A stretch of 64,000 nt of DNA from Rhizosphaericola mali (GCF_004337365.2 NZ_CP044016.1:806001-870000); one strand, 5' to 3'. Shown: positions 27,309-36,965, counted from the stretch's first letter. Notes: generated from the letters alone by a model not told the origin. A program made the numbers and translations.

Positions 27309-28052
27309 TTATTTTTCTCCTACGTAAATACAGCATATTCCCATCGTCTGTGGGATGAATTTAGTATTCTTATACCCGCAATCATCCAAAATTTTTGTAA
27401 AATCATTTCTTTCGGGAAATAATTTCGCTGATTCATTTAGATAATCGTAGGCTTCAAAATTTTTCGCCACCATTTTGCCTACATTGGGAGTGACGACATT
27501 CATATATAATTTGTAAATACCTTTAAATAAGGATTGTTTCGGTCTGGAAAATTCCAATACGATGGCTTTGCCTCCAGGTTTTAATACGCGAAACATTTCA
27601 CTCAAACCTTTCTCCAAATTCTGAAAATTACGCACGCCAAAAGAAACCGTAATTGCATCAAAAGTATTATCATCAAATGGCAAGTTTTCACTATCACCTT
27701 CAAGCATCGTGATAACTTTATCCAAATTCGCTTTCTTGATTTTTTCTTTCCCAACTTCCAACATCCCAGTGGAGATATCAATCCCAGTAACGGATTCGGG
27801 ATGCAATCTTTTTGCTGCCATTATAGCTAGATCACCAGTGCCAGTTGCAACGTCCAACATCTTTTTAGGTTGGATAGATTTCAATTGATTCAACGCATTT
27901 TTACGCCAAATGACATCAATTCCAATACTCAAAAAGTGATTTAAGAAATCATATTTGCCGGCGATATTATTAAACATGCTGGCAACTTGATCTTTTTTAG
28001 TTAAAGTACTATCTTGGTACGGAGTAAGATTATCGTGTGCAAATTTTGACAT
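27309..28052 (-). CDS. menG: Demethylmenaquinone methyltransferase (UbiE/MenG)
   Basis: A 247-residue class I SAM-dependent methyltransferase. Family motifs: 'VASMFNNIAGKYDFLNHFLSIGIDVIWR', SAM motif I 'LDVATGTGDLAIMA', 'FDAITVSFGVRNFQN' and 'VLKPGGKAIVLEFSRP'. It adds the last methyl group in menaquinone synthesis at the inner membrane; Bacteroidota use menaquinone, hence the menG name, although the family is also called ubiE. ATG 28052 (MSKFAH…) is chosen; an upstream ATG adds six residues with no conservation expected. Single-gene unit. Confidence 0.95.
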   Translation of the reverse strand: MSKFAHDNLTPYQDSTLTKKDQVASMFNNIAGKYDFLNHFLSIGIDVIWRKNALNQLKSIQPKKMLDVATGTGDLAIMAAKRLHPESVTGIDISTGMLEVGKEKIKKANLDKVITMLEGDSENLPFDDNTFDAITVSFGVRNFQNLEKGLSEMFRVLKPGGKAIVLEFSRPKQSLFKGIYKLYMNVVTPNVGKMVAKNFEAYDYLNESAKLFPERNDFTKILDDCGYKNTKFIPQTMGICCIYVGEK

Positions 28053-28246
28053 GGGCGCGAAGATACACACTCACAAATTAAATGGTATAATAATTGAATA
28101 ATTATCAGGGAAAATAATTTCTCTATTTTTTAAAAGTATCGTTAAAATAACCGGCAATGCCTTTATATTCGGAAAAAAAATTAAATTCTATTTTCGGACA
28201 AAGAATATGATAGGTATATTCGCCACACAAAAAATCAATATTAAAT

Positions 28247-29245
28247 ATGCAAACTGGAGAGGATATTGCGCGATTGAGTGAGGAGATAGCTGACCAAGCC
28301 TCATTTATTGAAAATCTTCGTAGAGAATTGAGTCATGTAGTCGTGGGACAGTCGCACATGGTTGATAGATTGTTAATCGGTCTTTTGAGTAATGGGCATG
28401 TATTATTAGAAGGTGTTCCAGGATTGGCTAAGACATTAACAATCAAAGCGTTGTCTAAAGCTGTACAAGCGCATTTTAATAGAATACAATTTACGCCAGA
28501 TTTGTTACCCGCCGATGTTGTAGGTACCATGATATATAACCAACAAGTCAACCAATTTCAGGTAAGACGTGGACCGATATTTGCCAATTTTATTTTGGCA
28601 GATGAGATTAATCGTGCTCCAGCAAAAGTGCAAAGTGCACTTTTGGAAGCGATGCAAGAGCGCCAAGTGACCATCGGAGAAGAAACCTTTAAATTACCCG
28701 AACCGTTTTTGGTTTTAGCTACGCAAAATCCAATTGAGCAGGAGGGAACTTATCCTTTGCCAGAGGCGCAAGTCGATCGTTTCATGTTGAAAGTTATCGT
28801 CGGTTATCCTTCCAAAGCGGAAGAGCAATTGATCATACGCCAACAAGTGAATGGTGGAGAATCAGCAAAAATAACTCCAGTTGTTACGCTTGAACAAATT
28901 CAAAAAGGAAAAGAATTAACGAGTCGTATTTATATGGATGAAAAAATTGAGAAATTTATCATCGATATCGTTTTTGCTTCTCGTTATCCTGATCAATATA
29001 ATTTGGGTAAATTAAAACCTTATATCAGTTTTGGAGGTTCGCCTCGTGCCAGCATCAATCTTGCTTTGGCTGCAAAGGCAAATGCATTCATTGCCAAAAG
29101 AGGTTATGTAATCCCAGAAGATGTGAAATCAATTGCAAAAGACGTAATGCGTCATAGAATCGGCTTGACCTACGAAGCAGAAGCAAACGATATTACTTCT
29201 GAAAAAATTATTGATGAAATTTTAAATGCTATTCAGATTCCTTAA
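28247..29245 (+). CDS. moxR: MoxR-family AAA+ ATPase
   Basis: A 332-residue AAA+ protein with Walker A 'GVPGLAKT' (about 56-63), Walker B 'FILADEINRAP' (about 111-121), sensor 1 'LVLATQNPIEQEGTYPLPEAQVDRF' and the C-terminal lid. MoxR ATPases act as chaperones that help assemble or activate partners with VWA domains, and here the partners follow directly: DUF58, a membrane protein and BatA. It is the first gene of a four-gene run with gaps of 29 bp, then overlaps. Long 5' intergenic region (177 bp or more to menG) presumably holds the promoter, but I could not pick out a clean -7 motif. Confidence 0.95.
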   Translation: MQTGEDIARLSEEIADQASFIENLRRELSHVVVGQSHMVDRLLIGLLSNGHVLLEGVPGLAKTLTIKALSKAVQAHFNRIQFTPDLLPADVVGTMIYNQQVNQFQVRRGPIFANFILADEINRAPAKVQSALLEAMQERQVTIGEETFKLPEPFLVLATQNPIEQEGTYPLPEAQVDRFMLKVIVGYPSKAEEQLIIRQQVNGGESAKITPVVTLEQIQKGKELTSRIYMDEKIEKFIIDIVFASRYPDQYNLGKLKPYISFGGSPRASINLALAAKANAFIAKRGYVIPEDVKSIAKDVMRHRIGLTYEAEANDITSEKIIDEILNAIQIP

Positions 29246-29274
29246 TCTGTCGGCAAATTGAACTGTCTTATTGA

Positions 29275-30201
29275 ATGAGTTTATTCAAAAGAAATAAAAA
29301 GGCAACTCCGATTATCGAGGAGGACGATTCCGAATTGGATGTAGCTCAGATCGCTGCTCGGGCAAAAGAATTGGATTTAAAAACCAAGAAATTGTCCATG
29401 CAATTGTATTCTGGTGAGAGTCGATCTGCGGCTTTGGGGCGCGGTATGTCTTTCAAAGAAGTACGCCAATATCAAGCCGGCGATGATGTGCGTTTTATTG
29501 ATTGGAATGTATCGGCTAGGTTGGGAAGTACTTACAGCAAAGTATTCGAAGAAGAAAAAGAACTCAATATTATATTGCTCGTAGACGTGAGCGCAAGTAA
29601 TCTTTTCGGTACGCAGACCATGTCCAAAAAAGATCAAATTGCCAATCTTTGCTCTGTACTTGCATTTGCAGCAGTAAAAGAAAATAATAAAGTGGGCGCG
29701 TATTTTTTTTCGGATAAAATGGAAAAAGTGATTCCTTCGAAAAAAAGTCATAGTCACGTATTATTTCTTGCGAAAACCTTAATCGGTTATCAACCTTCTA
29801 GCGCACTTACGGATTTAAAAAATGCTTTGAATATTTTAAATGGTACGGTAAAGCAAAGAAGTCTTGTATTTATCGTGAGTGATTTTATCAGCGATGATTT
29901 TAGAGAGGCGTTGAAAGTTACTGCAAGAAGGCACGAAGTCGTCGGGATTCAGGTATATGATAAAGCAGAAGCCATTTTGCCTAATCTTGGTTTGGTTACG
30001 TTGGAAGATGCGGAGACAGGAGGATTGCTTTTAGTTGACGCTTCAGATGCACAGCAAAGACGTATTTATCGGGAAAAATTTGATTATAGAATGAAACATG
30101 TCAATGATATGTTTAAGGAATGTGGTGCTGGTTTGTTGCAGATCTCCACTGAAGATGATTATATGAAAACCATTAAAGAATTTTTTACCCGTAAAAAATG
30201 A
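29275..30201 (+). CDS. DUF58 domain protein of the Bat operon
   Basis: A 308-residue soluble protein. The DUF58 signature is clear: 'SGESRSAALGRGMSFKEVRQYQAGDDVRFIDWNVSARLG' (residues about 47-84), followed by a VWA-like fold with 'IILLVDVSASNLFG' (D-x-S-x-S-like) and 'LVFIVSDFISDDF'. In MoxR operons DUF58 proteins are the conserved second member and are thought to be MoxR clients. The stop overlaps the next start by 4 bp (ATGA). Confidence 0.93.
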   Translation: MSLFKRNKKATPIIEEDDSELDVAQIAARAKELDLKTKKLSMQLYSGESRSAALGRGMSFKEVRQYQAGDDVRFIDWNVSARLGSTYSKVFEEEKELNIILLVDVSASNLFGTQTMSKKDQIANLCSVLAFAAVKENNKVGAYFFSDKMEKVIPSKKSHSHVLFLAKTLIGYQPSSALTDLKNALNILNGTVKQRSLVFIVSDFISDDFREALKVTARRHEVVGIQVYDKAEAILPNLGLVTLEDAETGGLLLVDASDAQQRRIYREKFDYRMKHVNDMFKECGAGLLQISTEDDYMKTIKEFFTRKK

Positions 30202-31178
30202 TTTTTAATAAAGATTTTTACAAAAAATTGCAGAATAATATCCATTCGAAATCTGTGCGCATTGTTATGATGTGCTTGGGTGTTTTGTTATTTTCATTTT
30301 CTCAATTTATTCATGCACAAAAAGTTACTGCAACAGCTGACCGAGACAAAATTGTGTTGGGAGAGCAGATTGTGGTGACTTTAAAAGTGGAAAATGTAGG
30401 GAAAACGCAATCCATAGCTCAATGGTTTGAATATGGAAAAACTACCCATTCCGAAGTCGTAAATAAGGGTAAAATCGACACTATCAATTTTGATAATACG
30501 ACCACTTATATCCAAAAGTGGAACGTCACCTCATTTGATTCAGGGCATTGGACTTTACCTATCCAATCTATTAAAATACAAGATAATGGTTCGGTACACG
30601 AGATTCCATTTTCTACAGATTCTTTGCAATTGGATGTGTTGACTGTGGATGTCAGCAAGATGAAAGATTACCATGATATCAAGGATGTGATCGGTGTCAA
30701 TTATAAAGATTATACGTGGGTAATCATTGGTTTGGTGGCAATTGTAGTGGTGACTTTACTATTTTTCTTAATTCGATACATTATTCGAAAAAGAAAGCAG
30801 AAAAAAGCCAATCAGCCAAAATCGGTCATCAAAGGTGCTCCAATTGAATGGGCTCAAAAGGAAATTCAAAAATTATTGGAAGAAAATCCTGCTAATATGT
30901 TGTTCTATACACGTTTGGATAATATCATTCGCACTTATTTGGATGAGGTAAAAGGATGGACCACTTTGCATGCGACTACGGATGAGGCTATGGTAAAAAT
31001 CAAAGGAACCGTTCCTGATGCCGAAACCGTAACAACATTTTTCCAAACTTGGAGAATGATGGATTTTGTGAAATTTGCCAAATACAAACCAGAAGAATCT
31101 TTGAAAAAATCTTCTGCAGATACAGCTTTGGCATTTGTAAAATATTTTCAAGAGCATAGTCAAAATACGATAAAATAG
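30198..31178 (+). CDS. Bat-operon membrane protein with Ig-like periplasmic domain
   Basis: A 326-residue protein with an N-terminal signal/anchor (about 19-41, …FIHAQ), a periplasmic beta-sandwich (about 43-165, 'VTATADRDKIVLGEQIVVTLKVENVG', similar to the N-terminal part of BatD/oxygen-tolerance proteins), one membrane helix at about 173-196, a basic stretch 'RKRKQKK', and a cytoplasmic helical domain (about 220-320). Genes of this kind sit between DUF58 and batA in Bacteroidota Bat operons. It might couple periplasmic binding to the cytoplasmic MoxR complex; this is inference. It is too short to be a full BatD. Confidence 0.75.
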   Translation: MIFNKDFYKKLQNNIHSKSVRIVMMCLGVLLFSFSQFIHAQKVTATADRDKIVLGEQIVVTLKVENVGKTQSIAQWFEYGKTTHSEVVNKGKIDTINFDNTTTYIQKWNVTSFDSGHWTLPIQSIKIQDNGSVHEIPFSTDSLQLDVLTVDVSKMKDYHDIKDVIGVNYKDYTWVIIGLVAIVVVTLLFFLIRYIIRKRKQKKANQPKSVIKGAPIEWAQKEIQKLLEENPANMLFYTRLDNIIRTYLDEVKGWTTLHATTDEAMVKIKGTVPDAETVTTFFQTWRMMDFVKFAKYKPEESLKKSSADTALAFVKYFQEHSQNTIK

Positions 31179-31180
31179 GA

Positions 31181-32185
31181 ATGATTACAGATTGGTTAAG
31201 ACATATTGAATTTGCCTATCCTTGGGTATTGGGACTTATTTTTTTACTTCCCATCTTGGTATGGGCATATTTTAAAAAACAAAAAAGGAGCGAAGCCACT
31301 TTCAAAATCAGCTATATCGGTCAAGGTAATTACCAAAACTGGAAAGCGAAAAGTGCTAGTTTGCCTTTTTGGTTGCGCATTTTCGGATTATTTTTTCTTA
31401 TTGTGGCGATGGCTCGTCCGCGTCAAAAATATGTAGAACAAGAAACAACAGGTCAAGGGATTGATATTGTTTTGTGTTTTGATATCAGTGGAAGTATGAC
31501 CGAAAAGGATTTCGTTCCTAATCGGTTAGAAGCTGCGAAATTAGTGGCTTCCAAGTTCGTTGAGCAACGTCCAGGAGATAGAATTGGGATAACTATTTTT
31601 AGTAATTTAAGTTTTACCTTATCTCCAGTGACGACAGATCATGAATTGGTTTTGCAACAAATTCAAAATATACAACCTGGAATGTTGCAAGATGAGGGTA
31701 CGGCGATTGGAGCAGGATTGGCAACGAGTGTTGATAGATTGAGAGAAAGCAAATCCAAAACAAAAATCGTTATTTTACTGACGGATGGAGTTGATTTTGG
31801 TGGTGCTATTTCGCCAGATGTAGCGATTAATATGGCGAAAACCTATGGAATTAAAGTCTATACCATTGGAATCGGGAGTACGCAAGAGGTTCAAATTGAT
31901 CCAAATGATCCGAACTCTGGTGGAAAAAGTACGCGTAAATTGGATTTCAATGAAGGTTTATTGAGAAATATGGCGGCATCTACGGGTGGTCAATATTTCC
32001 ATGCCGCGGATAACAATACATTGCAAGGAGTATATGAAAGTATCAATAAATTGGAAAAGTCAAAGATTGAAGTAAAGACTTATAACCGATATGTAGAGCA
32101 ATATTTGGTCGTATTAATTATCGGTTTGATTTGTATCTTATTAGATTTTATTTTGCGATATACGGTTTATTTTAAATTTCCTTAA
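31181..32185 (+). CDS. batA: BatA-like von Willebrand factor A membrane protein
   Basis: A 334-residue protein with two N-terminal helices (about 13-30 and 62-78), a VWA domain (about 92-295) with intact MIDAS D101-I-S103-G-S105, 'EGTAIGAGLA' and 'LLTDGVDFGG', and a C-terminal membrane helix ('YLVVLIIGLICILLDFIL'). Same architecture as batB at 7.0-8.0 kb. The start is 2 bp after the preceding stop. In most Bacteroidota, batB, batC, batD and batE follow; here the operon stops and an intergenic region with terminators follows. Confidence 0.9.
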   Translation: MITDWLRHIEFAYPWVLGLIFLLPILVWAYFKKQKRSEATFKISYIGQGNYQNWKAKSASLPFWLRIFGLFFLIVAMARPRQKYVEQETTGQGIDIVLCFDISGSMTEKDFVPNRLEAAKLVASKFVEQRPGDRIGITIFSNLSFTLSPVTTDHELVLQQIQNIQPGMLQDEGTAIGAGLATSVDRLRESKSKTKIVILLTDGVDFGGAISPDVAINMAKTYGIKVYTIGIGSTQEVQIDPNDPNSGGKSTRKLDFNEGLLRNMAASTGGQYFHAADNNTLQGVYESINKLEKSKIEVKTYNRYVEQYLVVLIIGLICILLDFILRYTVYFKFP

Positions 32186-32255
32186 ATTGGAGATGGGTTT
32201 CAATGGATATTATAAATTTTTTGAATAATTTGGTATAAAATACAAAATATTCCGC

Positions 32256-32476
32256 TATCTTTGATTTATCTATGAAAAAAATGAAAAAACACTAATTCGG
32301 TTTTCTTCAAACTGAATTTTATTGAAAAACAGAGCAATAACTTAAATTTTCCATTTTTTTTAGATTTTTAGATTATATAGATATGATTTTACCGATACAC
32401 TAATTTCCGACGAAATTTGTGTGTTTCTTAAAATTTAGAAGTGACGGCCCTGATTTTTTAATCCGGGGCCTTTTTG
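32256..32476 (+). ncRNA. Possible small RNA between batA and smc
   Basis: This 366-bp gap without a gene holds a full promoter-like element, TATCTTTG at 32256-32263 with TTTG at 32229-32232 (23-bp spacer), and about 200 bp further a strong intrinsic terminator at 32446-32475. The transcript between them would contain a 7-codon open frame (MKKMKKH, 32272-32295) followed at once by a stem TTCGGTTT/AAACTGAA (32297-32317). No known RNA family was recognised and the sequence is very AT-rich. It could instead be just the 3' untranslated region of batA. Confidence 0.3.
32446..32475 (+). terminator. Intrinsic terminator downstream of batA
   Basis: GGCCCTGATT (32446-32455) pairs with AATCCGGGGCC (32460-32470) with one wobble and one bulge, followed by T5. 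Most GC-rich stretch of the gap. Confidence 0.8.
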
Positions 32477-32491
32477 TTTATAGGAAATCAT

Positions 32492-32531
32492 AAAAATAGG
32501 GATGTGTAATAATTTACACATCCCTATTTTT
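32492..32531 (-). terminator. Terminator of smc (works in both directions)
   Basis: Perfect 18-bp stem: AAAAATAGGGATGTGTAA (32492-32509) and its complement (32514-32531), 4-base loop. It lies 20 bp after the smc stop codon. Confidence 0.9.
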
Positions 32532-32550
32532 ATTTAAAAATTTGAACTAC

Positions 32551-35500
32551 TTAATTTTCCTTCAAACTTCTGAAATCTACGGGAACTAATTTACTTACAC
32601 CAGGTTCTTGCATCGTAACGCCATAAATCACATCGACCGCGCTCATCATTTGCTTGTTGTGTGTTACTATGATAAATTGCGAATTTTCACTGAATTTGCG
32701 AATCATTTGTACAAATTTTCCGACGTTAGCATCATCCAAAGGCGCATCAACCTCATCCAAAATACAGAATGGTGCAGGTTTAATTAGATAGATGGAAAAT
32801 AATAATGCTGTAGCTGTTAAGGTTTTTTCTCCTCCACTTAATTGAGTAATGGAAGATGGTCTTTTCCCTTTTGGTTTGGCAACAATATCAATACCCGTTT
32901 CCGCAAGATTTTCTGGATTTTCCATGATAAGATCCGCTGTGTCTTGCTCGGTAAATAAGGTTTTGAATACCACTTGGAAATTTTCTTTTACCTTATTGAA
33001 TGTCTCCAAAAATTGCTGATTGGCTGTGGTTTCTACCTCTTGGATCGTTTGCATTAAGCTTTCACGAGCAGTTACGAGGTCATTTTTTTGTTCCAAAATG
33101 AATTCATAACGTTTTTTCATTTCCGTATAAGCTTCTACCGCTGTAGGGTTAACTTCTCCCAAATTTTGCAAACGCTTTTTCAATCTTTCAGAAGACTCTG
33201 TCAATTCATCTACTGAGGAAGTTGTCGTGCGATCTTGATCCAAAATTTCATCCAAATCAACATGAAATTCTACGTACAGACGCTCCTTCATTCCTGCTAA
33301 TTGCAATTTCAATTCATTGAGTTTGTCTTTCAACTCATTCAATTGATTGTCAATCGCTTCGCGTTGTTTTGTTTTTTGACGTAATTCATCCTCTTTAACT
33401 TGCAATTCATTACGCAAAGAATAATACAATTGATCTGCTTCATTCAATTCTTTTTCTGCAATTTCTTTTGCACGGAATAACTCAATCAATTCTTTTTCAA
33501 GCTGTTGCAATCTTACTTCTTCGGCTTCGATATTTCCTTTTGATTCAGATAATTGCTTATTATTTCCTTCTTTTTGGGCCACCAAATCTTGCAATTGTTT
33601 TTCTTTAAAAGCCAATTCTTGTTTCAAAGAATTGATTTTGCTTTGCTGTTTGGTTAATTGGATATTCTGATCATTATAAGAAACGGATGCGAAATTGTAA
33701 TCTTGTTCGGCTTGTTGATAGGTCATTTCAATCAATTTCAACGCTTGGTTGATAGATTCAATCGAACTATTAATTTCATTTAATTGATTTTTGGTATCGT
33801 AAATTGCATCATTTTCCTGTTCTAATTTTGCTTCAATATCTTCTAATTTTTGTTGAGAAGAATCTTGTGCAGAAATGAGATTTTCGACTTTATTTTTGGT
33901 AATAAATACGCCGTTGGTTAAGGAATTGATTTCATTTTGAATGGATTGTATTTCTTTTTCCTTCAATTGTTCGTTGTAACCAATAACTTTATTTCGCAGC
34001 GCCTCAATGTTGTTTTTAAGTTCGCTTACAAGTTTGTCTTGTTTGGATATCGTCGCTTGTAATTTTTCCAAATTTTTAGCACGACCGATTTTTTTACCTT
34101 CAAAAACGCCCACGCTACCACCGGTTAACGTATATTTTCCTTGTACAAATTTGCCTGATTTCTCAAGTAAAATCGTATTGTCTGAGGCTTCTGCATTTGC
34201 GCCTTCATCCACAATGTAGACATTGGCTAATAAATATTCCGCAAGTTTTCTATATTTCTCATCTACTTCAATGATATCCAATGCTTTTGTCGCATTATTC
34301 ACTTGAGATTCTGAATAAGAGAAATTTTGAAATTTATCTAAAAGAAAGAAATTCGCTTTTCCTTTTTTGTTGTTATCCAACAATTGAATTGCGGTCATTC
34401 CTTCTTGTAAATCATTGACAACGTAATAGTTAAGATATGGCTCTAATACGTTCTCCACTGCTGCACGATATTCTTCTTTTACATAAATAATATCAGAAAG
34501 TATCGGCGCTTCATTATTCCAATCTTTATTTTTATGTAAAAATTTGATACTCTCTGGATATCCTTCCATAGAATCAATCAAATTTTTCAAAAGCGCATGT
34601 TCGTTCTTTTTTGCATCCAATTTTCGATTTTCATCAGCTAAGGAAGCACGTAATTTTTCCATTTCTTCTTGCGTGGACAAGATGATGGCTTTGGTTTCTT
34701 CGTGGATTTTTTGAATATCAGTTAAGTAGGATTTTTTATCAGCAAGAACTGTTTCTTTTTCTTTCAATTCGCCTTCTAAATTTTGCAATTGCGCAGTTCT
34801 GTTTTCTTTTTCAGATTGCAATTGCATCTGAGATCTTTGCAGATTTTGGATCGATGTGTCCGCTACGGCAACTTTTTTCTCCGCTTCAAATTGTTGTCTT
34901 TGGATCTGTTGAAATGATTGACGTTGGACATCCAATTCTGCTCTTTTTTCATCTAAAAGTGCGCGCTTATCCTCAATCGCATCTTTGGCAATTTCAATTT
35001 TTTCTTGCAATTCCGCTAATAATCCAGACTCGTCACCAACCTGTATTTTGGAATATTCAATGGAATCAGAAATCGTGTTTAATTGACCTTCTGCTTGTGC
35101 TAAAAAGTCAATGATATTTTTTTCTTTTTCTTTCAAATACTGCAAACTTTGCGAAGCCAGATTTTTCTCATTTTCTTTGACGTGCAAATTACCTTGTACG
35201 CCGTTGAATTTTTGTTGCAAATCTTGCAAGGCTTTTTCCTTATCCGAAAAACTATTGCGTTCCTTTAAAATTGCGGCTTCTTGAGAGGTAATTTCTGTTT
35301 CCAATTGCAATTTTAAATCCGCTTGTGACTCTTGTTGTTGGTTAACTTCTTTGTAAGTGCCGTTAAATCCTTCCAAAGCAGCTTTCGCCAATTCTATGGA
35401 AATATCTTTATAGTCCTTTTTAATTTCGTTGTACTTCTCCGCCTTTTTCGCTTGACTTTCTAAGGTTTTTAGCTGATTGTTGATTTCAAATAATAAATCT

Positions 35501-36075
35501 TCAATTCGACTTAAATCTTGTGCAGTTGCATCTAGTTTTTGTTTGGCTTCTTTTTTACGTGTTTTATAGACGGTAATTCCAGCCGCTTGTTCGAGCATTT
35601 TACGACGACTATTATCTCTATCTTTGATGATATCGTCGACCATTCCAGACTCAATCATGGAATAACTATCCGAACTAATACCAGTGTCCATGAAAAGGTT
35701 GTTGATGTCTTTCAATCGACAAGCAACATCATTCAGTCTATATTCGCTATCGCCATTGCGGTAAAAACGGCGCGTAATCGCTACCGTACTAAATTCTGTA
35801 GGTAATAAATTGCGGGTGTTTTCAAATACCAAACTCACCTCCGCCATGCCGCTAGGGCTCCTCTTTTTACTTCCGTTAAAGACAAGCGCCTCCATATTTT
35901 CACTACGTAAAGCAGAAATTTTTTGTTCACCTATTACCCATCTAATGGCATCAATTACATTACTTTTACCACAGCCATTTGGCCCGATCACCCCGGTAAT
36001 TGCAGCATCAAAATTGAGTATCGTTTTATCAGCAAAACTTTTAAAACCTTTTACTTGAAGTTGTTTTAATCGCAC
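32551..36075 (-). CDS. smc: Chromosome segregation protein SMC
   Basis: A 1174-residue SMC ATPase of normal length. N-terminal head with Walker A 'GPNGCGKSNV' (31-40) and 'SDSYSMIESGMVDDII'; two long coiled-coil arms (about 170-500 and 670-1000); hinge at about 505-660; C-terminal head with signature 'QLSGGEKTLTATALLF' and Walker B 'FCILDEVDAPLDD'. It forms the condensin-like complex that organises and helps separate the chromosome. ScpA and ScpB are not encoded here. Single-gene unit with its own terminator; the start ATG matches the conserved 'MRLKQLQVKGFKSFADKT' N-terminus. Confidence 0.98.
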   Translation of the reverse strand: MRLKQLQVKGFKSFADKTILNFDAAITGVIGPNGCGKSNVIDAIRWVIGEQKISALRSENMEALVFNGSKKRSPSGMAEVSLVFENTRNLLPTEFSTVAITRRFYRNGDSEYRLNDVACRLKDINNLFMDTGISSDSYSMIESGMVDDIIKDRDNSRRKMLEQAAGITVYKTRKKEAKQKLDATAQDLSRIEDLLFEINNQLKTLESQAKKAEKYNEIKKDYKDISIELAKAALEGFNGTYKEVNQQQESQADLKLQLETEITSQEAAILKERNSFSDKEKALQDLQQKFNGVQGNLHVKENEKNLASQSLQYLKEKEKNIIDFLAQAEGQLNTISDSIEYSKIQVGDESGLLAELQEKIEIAKDAIEDKRALLDEKRAELDVQRQSFQQIQRQQFEAEKKVAVADTSIQNLQRSQMQLQSEKENRTAQLQNLEGELKEKETVLADKKSYLTDIQKIHEETKAIILSTQEEMEKLRASLADENRKLDAKKNEHALLKNLIDSMEGYPESIKFLHKNKDWNNEAPILSDIIYVKEEYRAAVENVLEPYLNYYVVNDLQEGMTAIQLLDNNKKGKANFFLLDKFQNFSYSESQVNNATKALDIIEVDEKYRKLAEYLLANVYIVDEGANAEASDNTILLEKSGKFVQGKYTLTGGSVGVFEGKKIGRAKNLEKLQATISKQDKLVSELKNNIEALRNKVIGYNEQLKEKEIQSIQNEINSLTNGVFITKNKVENLISAQDSSQQKLEDIEAKLEQENDAIYDTKNQLNEINSSIESINQALKLIEMTYQQAEQDYNFASVSYNDQNIQLTKQQSKINSLKQELAFKEKQLQDLVAQKEGNNKQLSESKGNIEAEEVRLQQLEKELIELFRAKEIAEKELNEADQLYYSLRNELQVKEDELRQKTKQREAIDNQLNELKDKLNELKLQLAGMKERLYVEFHVDLDEILDQDRTTTSSVDELTESSERLKKRLQNLGEVNPTAVEAYTEMKKRYEFILEQKNDLVTARESLMQTIQEVETTANQQFLETFNKVKENFQVVFKTLFTEQDTADLIMENPENLAETGIDIVAKPKGKRPSSITQLSGGEKTLTATALLFSIYLIKPAPFCILDEVDAPLDDANVGKFVQMIRKFSENSQFIIVTHNKQMMSAVDVIYGVTMQEPGVSKLVPVDFRSLKEN

Positions 36076-36227
36076 TTAAATCCAATTTTATATGCGAACT
36101 TAATTGAATTTGGCTAAATTTTTGCGCAAAAGGATTAATTAATTGGAATTGTCAATTTTTAAAAATTAATTCGTAAAAATTTCGTTCACTATTTGACTGT
36201 CATCAATACTCATTAAAAATATTTATT

Positions 36228-36854
36228 ATGTTAAAACTGAATAAGGTTTTCGTTGCAGGAATGTTGGTTTTCACTGGTTTTTGTAGTCGTTTGCATGCTC
36301 AAGACATACATTTCGGTATTAAAGCCGGTCCTGAATTTGGCAAAGTAGACGGTAAATCTTTGACCTCTGCCTATAAAGCTGGTTATCAAGCAGGAGCATT
36401 TGCGGAAATTCGTTTTGATAAATGGGGAATACAACCAGAAGTTTTGTTTAGTCAAACAAATACGGAAACTAAAGATGGTAATGCATTGAGTCAAGTAGGC
36501 GCAAGTGCCTTAATTCCAAATGTGAAGGCGAAATTGAATTATTTGAGTGTACCTGTATTAGTGAATTTGAAAATCATTAATATTCTGGATTTTCAAGTTG
36601 GTCCACAATTCAATGTGTCTACGTCCAAAGAACATGGGTTGTCTAATGAAGTAAAGAGCGCATTTAAAAGCGGAGAAGTGGATGCTGCGGCAGGTTTTCA
36701 ATTACGTGTAGCTAAGTTCAGAGCTTATGCGCGTTACAATATTGGCTTGACGGGTGTAAAATCTAGTGCGACAGAAGATAATACTAATACCAATGATGGA
36801 AGTACTTGGCGTAGACAAGCTTTCCAATTTGGCATCGGATATGCTATATTTTAG
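36228..36854 (+). CDS. Small outer-membrane beta-barrel protein (porin-family, OMP_b-brl_2 type)
   Basis: A 208-residue exported protein: signal peptide (1-24, …SRLHA before Gln) and an eight-stranded-type barrel ('IHFGIKAGPEFGKVDG', 'YQAGAFAEIRFDKWGIQPEVLFSQ', 'LNYLSVPVLVNLKI', 'DFQVGPQFNVSTS', 'FRAYARYNIGLTG', ending 'RRQAFQFGIGYAIF' with a C-terminal Phe). This is the PorT/OMP_b-brl_2 pattern very common in the phylum. Function unknown. Alone, followed by a terminator. Confidence 0.87.
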   Translation: MLKLNKVFVAGMLVFTGFCSRLHAQDIHFGIKAGPEFGKVDGKSLTSAYKAGYQAGAFAEIRFDKWGIQPEVLFSQTNTETKDGNALSQVGASALIPNVKAKLNYLSVPVLVNLKIINILDFQVGPQFNVSTSKEHGLSNEVKSAFKSGEVDAAAGFQLRVAKFRAYARYNIGLTGVKSSATEDNTNTNDGSTWRRQAFQFGIGYAIF

Positions 36855-36873
36855 TACATAAAAGTTATAGTTG

Positions 36874-36902
36874 AAAGCAACTCCTTCGAGTTGCTTTTTT
36901 TT
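36874..36902 (+). terminator. Intrinsic terminator after the small barrel gene
   Basis: GCAACTC (36877-36883), CTTC loop, GAGTTGC (36888-36894), then a T8 tract; AAA/TTT flanks extend the stem. Confidence 0.9.
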
Positions 36903-36965
36903 ATATTTAAAATGTATAAATTAGGTTAGTCTAAATAATTAATTAGTGTATGTAAATAAAATAAT

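Noticed and set aside
29377-29757. 126-codon minus-strand frame inside the DUF58 gene
   Set aside because: Antisense to a conserved operon gene; Phe- and His-rich translation with no domain.
32272-32295. Seven-codon frame MKKMKKH as a real peptide gene
   Set aside because: Too short to support on its own; kept only as a detail of the possible small RNA or leader.
33000-36000. Coiled-coil gene could be RecN, MukB or Rad50
   Set aside because: The conserved SMC N-terminal sequence, hinge region and C-terminal signature with normal length identify a standard SMC.
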